Below are positions 53,512 through 62,095 of a stretch of 64,000 nucleotides of DNA, in pieces; positions within the stretch are counted from its first letter, which is position 1, and every line of letters starts with the position of its first letter. The notes below the pieces were generated by a model, which saw only the letters and a program-made list of their open reading frames with translations, had not been told where the DNA came from and did not search any database. Made by a program: the position numbers and the translations under genes. Source of the DNA: an uncultured Chitinophagaceae bacterium (lineage in GTDB: Bacteria > Bacteroidota > Bacteroidia > Chitinophagales > Chitinophagaceae); assembly GCA_937873715.1 (NCBI GenBank), contig CALMYJ010000003.1:372001-436000 (forward strand). Reading direction: 5' to 3'.

Positions 53512-54870
53512 ATGAGAAATATAGAAAAAGCGCCTTCAGTGCAATTGGCCTTAAGTTCACCTGAAATGGGGCAGCGCCTCATTGAACTCGTTATGCGGCC
53601 GGAAATAAACGAAATTATAAATGATATTAATGAGAAATATAATTATTGGGATAAGGTTAAATATCAACCGCTTCCGGCAGAAATTAAGCCGGAGGAGTTG
53701 TGGGTAATTGCCAAAATAAGAAGGATGAACACACCCTTTCAAATTCAATTTGGTAAATACAATTTTTCATGGTTTCAAAGCAGCCATATTAATCAACTGC
53801 TGCATGAATTTGATTTAAATATTGGAGGAAGTTTGGCATCAGGAAGCCTTATACCTAAAGAAGAAAAGAACCGGTACCTGATAAGTTCGATAATGGAGGA
53901 AGCCATAGCCTCAAGCCAAATTGAAGGCGCTGTAACTACAAGGCGCCAGGCAAAAGAGATGTTAAGAAAAAATAAGCCTCCTAAAAACAAGGATGAGCAA
54001 ATGATTTTCAATAATTATAAAACCATTCAAAAAATTTTAGAGTTAAAAAACGAACGCTTAACTGTAAAGAGAATTTTAGAAATACATAAATTGATTTCGG
54101 CCGATACACTACCTGAAAAATTGTTAGAGGGGGCATTCAGAAAAACAAATGATATAAATGTTGTTGATGTAATTGATGGCGAAATTGTATATCGGCCACC
54201 AGATAATGCTGAGATAGAAGTTTTAATCGATGAGCTCTGCCATTTTTTCAATAATGATAACGACAAGGTTTTTATACACCCAGTTATCAAAGGCTGTATT
54301 ATTCACTTTATGATTGGATACATTCATCCCTTTGTTGACGGCAATGGAAGAACAGCCCGGGCACTATTTTACTGGTATATGCTGAAAAAGGGATACTGGC
54401 TCACCGAGTACTTATCTATTTCCAAACTGATACTGAGGTCGAAAGCACAATATGCAAGAGCTTACCTGTACACAGAAACAGACGATAATGATTTAACCTA
54501 TTTTATCAAATATAAACTGAGAACAATGAAATTGGCCTTTGAATCATTGCGTGAGTATATCCAAAGAAAAATTGAAGAAAAAAGGCTGGTTTCGGAATTC
54601 ATAAGGCTTGAACATGTAAATGACAGGCAGGCTTTAATTTTAAAATGGTATTATGAAGAACCCGCCCTGCTTTTAACTGTAAAGGAAGTAGAAACCCGTC
54701 TTGCAATATCTAACCAAACTGCCCGAAATGATTTGCAGCGGCTTACAAATACCGGTTACATTGATTCAATCCGACTCAATTTAAAAACAGAAGCTTTTGT
54801 AAAAAGTAATCAATTCGATTCCCTTTTAAAAACTCATTTAAGTGGGTTACAACAAGATTTATTCAGATAG
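53512..54870 (+). CDS. Fic-domain AMP-transferase-like protein with N-terminal inhibitory motif and C-terminal winged helix
   Basis: A 452-residue Fic protein. Fic enzymes transfer AMP or another nucleotide part onto target proteins. The active motif HPFVDGNGRTAR (HPFxxGNGRxxR) lies at about 271-282 and is intact. An N-terminal helix carries SSQIEG (about 139-144), the S/T-x-x-x-E-G/N inhibitory motif of class II Fic proteins, whose Glu blocks ATP positioning until relieved. A winged-helix segment follows at about 385-430 (LLLTVKEVETRLAISNQTARNDLQRLTNTGYI), suggesting it binds DNA. Two palindromes upstream share half-sites, so autoregulation is likely (inference). No antitoxin gene is adjacent. 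Lower GC and an SD-type start hint at acquisition. Confidence 0.9.
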   Translation: MRNIEKAPSVQLALSSPEMGQRLIELVMRPEINEIINDINEKYNYWDKVKYQPLPAEIKPEELWVIAKIRRMNTPFQIQFGKYNFSWFQSSHINQLLHEFDLNIGGSLASGSLIPKEEKNRYLISSIMEEAIASSQIEGAVTTRRQAKEMLRKNKPPKNKDEQMIFNNYKTIQKILELKNERLTVKRILEIHKLISADTLPEKLLEGAFRKTNDINVVDVIDGEIVYRPPDNAEIEVLIDELCHFFNNDNDKVFIHPVIKGCIIHFMIGYIHPFVDGNGRTARALFYWYMLKKGYWLTEYLSISKLILRSKAQYARAYLYTETDDNDLTYFIKYKLRTMKLAFESLREYIQRKIEEKRLVSEFIRLEHVNDRQALILKWYYEEPALLLTVKEVETRLAISNQTARNDLQRLTNTGYIDSIRLNLKTEAFVKSNQFDSLLKTHLSGLQQDLFR

Positions 54871-54907
54871 TCCTATTTAATCCACACAGCAAAATATCCA
54901 CCGGCTA

Positions 54908-55288
54908 TCACTCCTCCTTCCTCCGTACAATCAAATACCAGTCGCCGCCAAGCGGCAGGTAGCCATAATCATAGCAATAATTGTATACCTTGCCCTCCTT
55001 ATTGATAAACTGGTGCGTAAAGTATTTAAAACTAAAACCCAACTGTAGCAGTTTTTCACGGCTGGCCTTTGTCATCCCCTCTTCTTTATGGCCCAAAACC
55101 GCTTCCAGTATTTTACGGTTTTTCAGCAGTGTGTTGTTGATGTTGCGTACAAAAGCGCTGTAACTGCCTTTTGATTTTAACTGGTTGTTGTAATTATTGC
55201 GGCAGTAATCGTCGCAGAACTTTTTATCTACCCGGCCTTTAAGCGGCTTTTCACAAAAAAGGCATGCTTTGGTGTCTGTTGCAGTCAT
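54908..55288 (-). CDS. Small zinc-ribbon protein, unknown function
   Basis: A 126-residue protein with an N-terminal four-Cys zinc ribbon (CLFCEKPLKGRVDKKFCDDYC; C-x2-C-x13-C-x3-C pattern). A basic, Asn-rich helix (RNNYNNQLKSKGSYSAF) and a C-terminal globular part (FSFKYFTHQFINKEGKVYNYCYDYGYLPL) follow. Similar conserved hypothetical proteins occur in Bacteroidota; I know of no function. Nucleic-acid or protein binding is plausible for a ribbon of this type. It is convergent with the Fic gene (37-base gap) and diverges from ssb. Confidence 0.72.
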   Translation of the reverse strand: MTATDTKACLFCEKPLKGRVDKKFCDDYCRNNYNNQLKSKGSYSAFVRNINNTLLKNRKILEAVLGHKEEGMTKASREKLLQLGFSFKYFTHQFINKEGKVYNYCYDYGYLPLGGDWYLIVRRKEE

Positions 55289-55326
55289 AGTGCAGGTTTT
55301 GGAGTATTAAGGTAATAAAAATTATC

Positions 55327-55348
55327 CGTGTACAAACGATTATACACG
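55327..55348. repeat. Short inverted repeat between the zinc-ribbon gene and ssb
   Basis: CGTGTA (55327-55332) / TACACG (55343-55348), 10-base spacer. ACAAACGA inside it recurs at about 55372-55379. It may be a regulatory site for either divergent gene; evidence is weak. Confidence 0.3.
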
Positions 55349-55484
55349 TTTAGCTTCGGGAACAAACGACTAAAAACCGGCTACCGCTTTTGGGCAATAG
55401 CATCTTTGCCCTGTCAACCGGAAATGACGTCGCCGCAGATTGACTGAAATAAAAAATTTAAAAACAGCTTTAAAACTTACAGCT

Positions 55485-55829
55485 ATGTACGCATTAAAAA
55501 ACAAAGTTCAATTGATTGGTAACCTGGGCAACGCACCAGAAGTAAAAACATTAGAAGGTGGTAAAAAAGTGGCCCGCTTCAGCATGGCCACCAACGAAAG
55601 CTGGCGGGACCGTGCCGGCCGTAAAGAAACCGAAACCACCTGGCACAATATTGTAGCCTGGGGCAAAGTGGCCGAAATAGCCGAAAAATACCTCACTAAG
55701 GGTAAAGAAGTAGCCATTGAAGGCAAACTGGTGAACCGTACTTACAATGATAAAGACGGCAACAAACGCTATATCACCGAAATAGTAGCCAACGAACTGC
55801 TGATGATCGGCGAAAAAGAAAGAGCCTGA
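55485..55829 (+). CDS. ssb: Single-stranded DNA-binding protein, short form
   Basis: A 114-residue SSB consisting of one OB fold: NKVQLIGNLGNAPEVKTLEGGKKVARFSMATNE, TTWHNIVAWGKVAEIAEKYLTKGKEVAIEGKLVNRTY and RYITEIVANELLMIG. The start at 55485 is the normal SSB beginning (MYALKNKVQLIG). The protein ends right after the OB fold (GEKERA), without the Gly/Pro-rich linker and acidic tip (DDDIPF-like) that recruits replication and repair partners. It is therefore probably a secondary, specialised SSB and not the essential one. The PIF1-like helicase gene follows after a hairpin. Confidence 0.92.
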   Translation: MYALKNKVQLIGNLGNAPEVKTLEGGKKVARFSMATNESWRDRAGRKETETTWHNIVAWGKVAEIAEKYLTKGKEVAIEGKLVNRTYNDKDGNKRYITEIVANELLMIGEKERA

Positions 55830-55837
55830 TATAATTT

Positions 55838-55900
55838 ACCACAGGCTGTAATGCCGCACACTCATGATGTATGCAGTTATTTACAGTCTGTGGTTTTATT
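55838..55900 (+). terminator. Long hairpin after ssb, probable terminator
   Basis: ACCACAGGCTGTAA (55838-55851) pairs with TTACAGTCTGTGGT (55881-55894), 14 bases with one G-U pair, around a 29-base loop. It is followed by TTTATT. The long loop is unusual for a terminator, so another structural role is possible. Confidence 0.5.
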
Positions 55901-56035
55901 CCATCTATGGTGTAATGCTGCAAAGCAAATTAAAAACAGCACGGAAGCATAATGATTAACTTTGAAATTATCCGGGCTAACAAAAAGCAATGGCCGGTTT
56001 ATTCTTTTTCTGAGTTTTAAGCTATAATTATTTTC

Positions 56036-58522
56036 ATGTCAGCAGTTGAGCGTAACGACATATTTGATCTGGCCTATCGCTTTGTTACCGAAACGCAGGA
56101 AAATGTTTTCCTTACCGGGAAGGCAGGCACAGGCAAAACCACTTTTTTAAAATACCTGCAACAGCATACATCAAAAAATATGGTGGTGGCTGCACCTACA
56201 GGTGTTGCGGCCATTAATGCTGGTGGCGTAACGCTGCACAGCCTCTTTCAACTACCGCTGCACCCTTTTTTACCCACGGTTAACAGCAGGCAACAACTCC
56301 TGAAAAATATCCGCTTTCAAAAACCCCGGCTCAAGCTCCTCCGCAAAATTGAACTGCTGGTAATTGATGAAATAAGCATGGTACGCTGCGATGTGCTGGA
56401 TGCCATCGACAGCATTTTAAAAAGCGTTCGCCGCAACCACCATGCTGCATTTGGTGGTGTACAGGTATTATTTATTGGCGACCTGCATCAGCTACCTCCC
56501 GTAGCCAAAAACGATGAATGGCAAATTTTACACGACTACTATGCTTCGCCATTCTTCTTCGACAGTCTTGCAGTAAAAGAACAGCCACCTCTGCTGATTG
56601 AGTTAAAAAAAATATACCGGCAAAAAGAAGAAAGATTTGTACACCTGCTCAATAAAGTGCGCAACAATTATATGGAGGCGGAAGATTTTGAACAGCTCAA
56701 CAACAGGTATATTCCCGGCTTTAATCCCACCGAAGATGAAAAATACATCACCCTTACCAGCCACAATAAACAGGCCGACAGCATTAATCAACATAAGCTT
56801 AACCAGCTTCATCATACAGCGCACAGTTACACGGCAAGGATAGAAGGCGATTTTCCGGAAAATATTTTTCCGGCCGATGCCACACTGGTGCTTAAAGAGG
56901 GCACACAGGTAATGTTTATCAAAAATGATAATGCCGGTAAAAGATATTTTAATGGTAAAATAGGCATAATAGCTGCTCTGGCAGATGACAGCATTACCGT
57001 TAACTGCGATGGTGAGGAAATAAAAGTAGCACAGGATGTATGGGAAAACACCCGCTATACCCTCAACCGGTCAGACGAAAAACTGGAACAGCAGGTGCTG
57101 GGCCGCTTTTACCAATACCCTTTGCGCCTGGCCTGGGCCATTACCATACATAAAAGCCAGGGGCTCACTTTTGATAAGCTGATGATAGATGCCGCCGCTT
57201 CTTTCAGCAGCGGGCAGGTGTACGTTGCCCTCAGCCGCTGTACCAGCCTGGGTGGCATTGTGCTGCTTTCAAAAATTCCGGCTGCAGCAATACTCAGCAA
57301 CGAACAGGTAAATACAGCACATGCTGCCATGACGCCCAGGGGCTCGCTGGCCGAACGCTTTGAAGGTGCCAGGCAGGTATTTACCCTGCAACTGCTGAGC
57401 AATATTTTTTTTATAGAAGAACTGCTGCAAGCCTGTAAATACCTGCAATATCCTGTACAAAATAATGCCGACCGCTTTGGCAATGATGCCCTGCAATGGA
57501 TGCAGGACTTTGCCGACAGGCTACAGGCATTGCAACATATTGGCGAAAAATTTATAGCCCATGTGCCCTCCTATTTACAGCAACAGCCGGTAATAGAAAA
57601 TAATGAGCCCCTTCAAAAAAGAATACAGGATGCTGCCGGTTATTTTGCCCCAAGGCTGCAACAGCTAAAAAAAGAGCTGGAGCAACACCACCTGGTTACC
57701 GAACACAAAGAAGCTGCCAATGCAACCGATGAGCCACTCACCGAGCTAATGCAGGCATTTACAAAAGCCATCTACCTTATTCATTACTGTAAAGAAGTAT
57801 TTACCATAACAGGCTATTTAAAACACAGGCTCAACTGGGCTGTGCCATTTACAAAAATCAGCAGCTATGCTGCCTATCAAAAACCCAAAACACAGGATAG
57901 CGATATTAATAATGCTGAACTGTACAGCCACTTACGCAACTGGCGGGATGGGGTATGCAAACAGCAGCGGCTGCCTATTTATCTTGTTGCCAACAACAAC
58001 AGCCTTAAAGAAATAAGCGCCTACCTGCCGCTTACCCAGGCCGACCTGCAACAGCTAAGCGGCTTTGGTAAAGCAAAGGCCGAAAAATATGGGGAAGAAA
58101 TTATTGCGATGGTGCAGGATTATTGCAGCGAACACAACCTTGAAACCAATATGGAGCAAAAAGAGGCAAGCCCTAAAAAAAGGCCCAAAGCAATAGCCAC
58201 CACGGCACCTAAAATACCTACCGCCATCATCAGTTTTGAGTTATACAAATCAGGTAAAAGCATTAACGATATTGCTAAAGAACGCAACCTGGCCCCATCC
58301 ACTATTGAAGGGCATCTTACCGCTTTTATCAAAACCGGCGAAATACCGGTAACTGATTTTGTTGATGATACAGCATTAATTGTTATTACAAATTGTTTGC
58401 AAAAGAACCCTGGAAAAAAACATGGTGAAATAAAAACCCTGCTGCAAAATAAATACAGCTTTGCCCAAATTAAAGCAACAGCCATTTACCAGGAGTGGCA
58501 GCAAAATAAAGTTGATACCTGA
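56036..58522 (+). CDS. PIF1/RecD-like helicase with HRDC and helix-turn-helix C-terminal domains
   Basis: An 828-residue superfamily 1B helicase (5'-3' polarity in the family). Walker A GKAGTGKTT is at 28-36, Walker B VIDEISMV at about 112, and the sensor region FIGDLHQLPPV. The C-terminal lobe has LAWAITIHKSQGLTFD and VYVALSRCTSLGGIVLLS (motif VI). After about 450 comes a helical region, then an HRDC domain (RNWRDGVCKQQRLPIYLVAN... LSGFGKAKAEKYG, about 637-690) and an HTH domain at about 740-780 (SGKSINDIAKERNLAPSTIEGHL). This architecture is widespread in Bacteroidota. A role in replication-fork or G-quadruplex processing is inferred from PIF1 homologues. Confidence 0.92.
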   Translation: MSAVERNDIFDLAYRFVTETQENVFLTGKAGTGKTTFLKYLQQHTSKNMVVAAPTGVAAINAGGVTLHSLFQLPLHPFLPTVNSRQQLLKNIRFQKPRLKLLRKIELLVIDEISMVRCDVLDAIDSILKSVRRNHHAAFGGVQVLFIGDLHQLPPVAKNDEWQILHDYYASPFFFDSLAVKEQPPLLIELKKIYRQKEERFVHLLNKVRNNYMEAEDFEQLNNRYIPGFNPTEDEKYITLTSHNKQADSINQHKLNQLHHTAHSYTARIEGDFPENIFPADATLVLKEGTQVMFIKNDNAGKRYFNGKIGIIAALADDSITVNCDGEEIKVAQDVWENTRYTLNRSDEKLEQQVLGRFYQYPLRLAWAITIHKSQGLTFDKLMIDAAASFSSGQVYVALSRCTSLGGIVLLSKIPAAAILSNEQVNTAHAAMTPRGSLAERFEGARQVFTLQLLSNIFFIEELLQACKYLQYPVQNNADRFGNDALQWMQDFADRLQALQHIGEKFIAHVPSYLQQQPVIENNEPLQKRIQDAAGYFAPRLQQLKKELEQHHLVTEHKEAANATDEPLTELMQAFTKAIYLIHYCKEVFTITGYLKHRLNWAVPFTKISSYAAYQKPKTQDSDINNAELYSHLRNWRDGVCKQQRLPIYLVANNNSLKEISAYLPLTQADLQQLSGFGKAKAEKYGEEIIAMVQDYCSEHNLETNMEQKEASPKKRPKAIATTAPKIPTAIISFELYKSGKSINDIAKERNLAPSTIEGHLTAFIKTGEIPVTDFVDDTALIVITNCLQKNPGKKHGEIKTLLQNKYSFAQIKATAIYQEWQQNKVDT

Positions 58523-58557
58523 TATAACTGTACTACTGTTTATTACATTTCCTTTCT

Positions 58558-58565
58558 TATATTTG
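58558..58565 (+). promoter_or_regulatory. -7 element for the ATP-grasp operon
   Basis: TATATTTG matches TAnnTTTG, 57 bases before the ATG at 58622. No clear TTTG -33 element at the expected spacing. Confidence 0.4.
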
Positions 58566-58621
58566 AACATCAGGCTTTCCGATTGCTTCCCATAGAGTTT
58601 TAATGCCAAAAATTTACTGCT

Positions 58622-60088
58622 ATGCTTACAGGAGAACTACTGCAATCTTACCTGGTGCCCGATAACGTTTGGGACGAAATGGTGTTAGACAACACCATCC
58701 GGGATCAATACAACAAGGCGGTAAATTTTTTAAACCAGCTTTCTATTGAAGAGTTGAACCGTAAAGAAGAAATGGCCAAGCGGCTGTTTATGAGCCAGGG
58801 CATTACTTTTACGGTGTACAGCAGCGGTGAGGGTATCGAAAAAATATTTCCATTCGATATCATTCCCCGTATCATTACTGCTACCGAATGGGATTATATT
58901 GAAAGAGGGCTTAAACAAAGGCTAAAAGCGCTGAATCTTTTCCTAAAAGATATTTACCACAATCAGTTTATATTGAAAGACGGTGTGGTGCCTGCGGAAA
59001 TGATATACAGTTGTCCGCACTACCTGCGTGAAATGCACAACTTCCCCGTGCCATACGATATTTATGTGCACATTTCGGGCATTGATATCATCCGCAATAA
59101 AGATGGCTCTTTTTATGTACTGGAAGATAATTTGCGTACACCCAGTGGCGTAAGCTATATGCTCGAAAACCGGGAAATCACCAAGCGTATTTTTCCTGAT
59201 TTACTTCCGCAAAATAATGTACGTGGTGTAAAAGACTACCCGGCTATACTGCACAAAAACCTGATGTCGCTATCACCACGGCAAATAAGCAACCCCACTA
59301 TTGTACTGCTTACTCCCGGTATTTATAACAGTGCCTATTTTGAGCATACCACATTAGCAAGGCTGATGGGGGTAGAACTGGTGGAAGGCAGCGACCTGGT
59401 GGTAGACAACCATAAAGTATATATGAAAACCACCGCAGGCCTGCAGCAGGTGGATGTTATTTACCGCAGGGTGGATGATGAATTTCTTGACCCCCTTGTG
59501 TTTAACCCCAATAGTGTGCTGGGTGTAGCCGGCATTATGAGTGCTTACCGCAAGGGCAATGTGGCCATCGTAAATGCAGTGGGCAATGGCGTGGCCGATG
59601 ATAAAGCCATTTACAGCTTTGTACCCGCCATGATACGGTACTACCTTAATGAAGAACCCATACTGAAAAATGTACCCACCTATCAATTGGGCAAGGATGA
59701 AGAGAGGGATTATGTGTTTAAAAACATCAGGGAGATGGTAATTAAAAAAACCAATGAGAGTGGGGGATATGGCATGCTGATGGGCAGTGCCGCCAGTGAA
59801 GAAGAAATTCAAAATTACAAAGCTGAAGTGCTGAAAATGCCGAGGAATTTTATTGCCCAGCCCATCATCAGCTTATCATCGGTGCCCTGCTATATGGATG
59901 GCAAACTGCAACCCCGCCGGGTTGACCTCAGACCATTTGCATTGTGCGGCCCGGATGGAGTGGAAATAGTGCCTGGCGGATTAACAAGGGTGGCGCTCCG
60001 GGAAGGCTCGCTGGTGGTAAACTCATCGCAGGGTGGGGGCAGTAAAGACACCTGGATACTGGCGCCGCCATTTGCACCAAACAGTTAA
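58622..60088 (+). CDS. Circularly permuted ATP-grasp protein (DUF404/DUF407)
   Basis: A 488-residue circularly permuted ATP-grasp type 2 enzyme. Recognisable segments are IFPFDIIPRIITATEWDYIERGLKQR, DIYVHISGIDIIRNKDGSFYVLEDNLRTPSGVSYMLENR, the central DVIYRRVDDEFLDPL, and KTNESGGYGMLMG with RRVDLRPFALCG near the end. Family proteins are predicted to form amide or peptide bonds using ATP. It is always found with the alpha-E and transglutaminase-like genes, exactly as here (47 and 29 bases apart). The trio is thought to make and process a small peptide or amide-linked tag; the substrate is unknown. Confidence 0.93.
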   Translation: MLTGELLQSYLVPDNVWDEMVLDNTIRDQYNKAVNFLNQLSIEELNRKEEMAKRLFMSQGITFTVYSSGEGIEKIFPFDIIPRIITATEWDYIERGLKQRLKALNLFLKDIYHNQFILKDGVVPAEMIYSCPHYLREMHNFPVPYDIYVHISGIDIIRNKDGSFYVLEDNLRTPSGVSYMLENREITKRIFPDLLPQNNVRGVKDYPAILHKNLMSLSPRQISNPTIVLLTPGIYNSAYFEHTTLARLMGVELVEGSDLVVDNHKVYMKTTAGLQQVDVIYRRVDDEFLDPLVFNPNSVLGVAGIMSAYRKGNVAIVNAVGNGVADDKAIYSFVPAMIRYYLNEEPILKNVPTYQLGKDEERDYVFKNIREMVIKKTNESGGYGMLMGSAASEEEIQNYKAEVLKMPRNFIAQPIISLSSVPCYMDGKLQPRRVDLRPFALCGPDGVEIVPGGLTRVALREGSLVVNSSQGGGSKDTWILAPPFAPNS

Positions 60089-60135
60089 TACAGCTTGTAA
60101 CAGATATTAATTTTTAAACACACAAAGAAAGGTAC

Positions 60136-61074
60136 ATGTTAAGCCGGGTTGCCGATAGTTTATACTGGATGAGCCGTTATATGGAAAGAAGTGACGGTAT
60201 TTTAAGAACACTTAAAACAAATTACGCTTCATCGCAGGATGATGTACAGGCTTTTTCGTGGGAGCCGGTACTACAGTTATTCACCCACCTGGATGATGAA
60301 AAAATTGCTGCATTAGCGCACGACTCCCGTGCCGTGCTGCACTATATGGTGCTGGATAAAGACAATTCTAACTCTGTATTGAATATTGTAACCGCTGCCC
60401 GTGAAAATGGCCGGAGTGTGCAGGACCATATCACCAAAGAAATGTGGCAGTGCCTCAACGATTTTTTTCATGCCGTACGGGACCCTTACTTAGAGCAATC
60501 CCTGCGCTGGGACGACCCCATTACCACACTGGACAACCTCTTACGCTATGGCCTGCTTTACTTTGGCACTACCGATGTAACGATGGCCAGGGGCGAGGGC
60601 AACTCCTTTATTAACCTCGGTAAATTTTTGGAACGCTCCCTGCAATCAATCGATATACTCGATATTCGCTTTAGCGACCACAGCTACCAGGCAGATAAAA
60701 CCGCCGACACCACCTACTGGAAATACCTGCTGCTTTCCATATCGGGCTACGAACTATACCTTAAAACTTACCGCAGCGGTTTTGAGGCCGGCAATGTAGT
60801 AGAGCAGGTAATTTTAAATGCACAGTTTCCCCGTTCCATATTGTATTGCATCAACAGGCTGCACCGCTATTTTGAACGATTAAAAAACGATGGTAATGCC
60901 GATGCTTTTAAACAAATTGAATTTATGATAGGTAAAATAAGAAGCCGGGTACAGTACTCCACCGCTCAATCCATTATAGAAGACGGGCTTCATGAGTTTT
61001 TACTGGAAACCAAAACTGCCCTTTACGAAATAAGCGACACCCTGAGCAGCCGTTATTTTGCACATAGTGTTTAA
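60136..61074 (+). CDS. Alpha-E domain protein (DUF403)
   Basis: A 312-residue all-helical protein with the family start MLSRVADSLYWMSRYMERSDGILR, in which the conserved Arg, Trp and Glu residues of the first helix are present. Later segments are KEMWQCLNDFF, EGNSFINLGKFLERSLQSIDIL (second copy of the helical motif) and FPRSILYCINRLHRYFERL. Alpha-E proteins occur only with circularly permuted ATP-grasp and transglutaminase-like genes and probably form part of the same complex. The biochemical role is unknown. It is the middle gene of the operon. Confidence 0.92.
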   Translation: MLSRVADSLYWMSRYMERSDGILRTLKTNYASSQDDVQAFSWEPVLQLFTHLDDEKIAALAHDSRAVLHYMVLDKDNSNSVLNIVTAARENGRSVQDHITKEMWQCLNDFFHAVRDPYLEQSLRWDDPITTLDNLLRYGLLYFGTTDVTMARGEGNSFINLGKFLERSLQSIDILDIRFSDHSYQADKTADTTYWKYLLLSISGYELYLKTYRSGFEAGNVVEQVILNAQFPRSILYCINRLHRYFERLKNDGNADAFKQIEFMIGKIRSRVQYSTAQSIIEDGLHEFLLETKTALYEISDTLSSRYFAHSV

Positions 61075-61103
61075 TCATTTTACCAATAATCACATTTACC
61101 AAT

Positions 61104-62072
61104 ATGCCACGTTTTGTTATACACCATGTTACCCGGTACACTTATGCCGAGCCTGTAAGGGATAGCGCCAATCAGATAATGCTTTATCCCCAAAAAGATG
61201 AACGGCAGGAAGTGCAGAGCCAGCGCCTGCATATAACCGGGGAACCCCGTGTAGAAGTTTTCAGGGATTATTATAACAACGAAGTGGGCTACTTTATGCA
61301 TGTACCCCTGCATACGGAACTAAAAATAGACAGCACTATTGCTGTAATTACAAAGCCCATTGTTCCCCCTTCGGACAATATAGATATTGCACAACAATGG
61401 AAACACCTGCAGGAAATTAAATACACGGCACCATTTATTGATTTTTTAAAACAGGAACAATTTGTGGCACTTAACGAAGTAAAAGAGCTGGCCAATATTG
61501 ATACCTACAAAGCTGTATCAGTGTATACTGCCGTAAAGCAACTCAACGAATATGTGTATAACAACTTTAAATATATCAAGGGCGTAACAGGTGTAGAAAC
61601 CACAGTAGACGAAATTTGGAAGCTTAAAGCAGGCGTATGCCAGGATTTTGCCCATATCCTGCTCGTATTACTGCGCATGTTAGATATCCCGTCAAGGTAT
61701 GTAAGCGGCTATGTTTGTCCGCACGACCATACCCTGCGTGGCGAAGGTGCCACGCATGCCTGGGTGGAAGCCTATATCCCTTATTATGGCTGGCTTGGCC
61801 TTGACCCTACCAACAACTGCGTGGTAAATGATTTACATGTACGCCTTGCCGTTGGCCGCAGCTTTAGCGATGTATCCCCGGTGAGGGGTACTTACAAAGG
61901 CACGGCCAAGCAGGCGCTTGAGGTTGGGGTATCCGTTTCGCATGAAGATGGAGTGCTTACCAACGAGTTTGCGCCGGTACTAACGCCACAGCCTGTAACC
62001 AAAAAAGAAAACGGCGGCACCGAAACCAATTCGTACCGCAGGTATATGCAAATGGTGCAGCAGCAGCAGTAG
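61104..62072 (+). CDS. Transglutaminase-like cysteine protease/transferase
   Basis: A 322-residue protein of the bacterial transglutaminase-like family. The N-terminal domain starts FVIHHVTRYTYAEPVRDSANQIMLYP. The papain-like core has the catalytic Cys in AGVCQDFAHILLVLLR, the His in GATHAWVEAYIP and the Asp in LGLDPTNN, a complete triad. The final 60 residues (ALEVGVSVSHEDGV...) are low-complexity. No signal peptide. It would cleave or transfer the product made by the ATP-grasp partner (inference from conserved linkage). It converges on the SH3-domain gene; no hairpin is visible in the 23-base gap. Confidence 0.93.
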   Translation: MPRFVIHHVTRYTYAEPVRDSANQIMLYPQKDERQEVQSQRLHITGEPRVEVFRDYYNNEVGYFMHVPLHTELKIDSTIAVITKPIVPPSDNIDIAQQWKHLQEIKYTAPFIDFLKQEQFVALNEVKELANIDTYKAVSVYTAVKQLNEYVYNNFKYIKGVTGVETTVDEIWKLKAGVCQDFAHILLVLLRMLDIPSRYVSGYVCPHDHTLRGEGATHAWVEAYIPYYGWLGLDPTNNCVVNDLHVRLAVGRSFSDVSPVRGTYKGTAKQALEVGVSVSHEDGVLTNEFAPVLTPQPVTKKENGGTETNSYRRYMQMVQQQQ

Positions 62073-62095
62073 TTAAAGGGTTGACATTTTTGCAC

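Noticed and set aside
53425..54870. Fic gene as half of a toxin-antitoxin pair
   Set aside because: No small antitoxin ORF precedes or follows it; the inhibitory SSQIEG helix is within the protein itself, as in class II Fic proteins.
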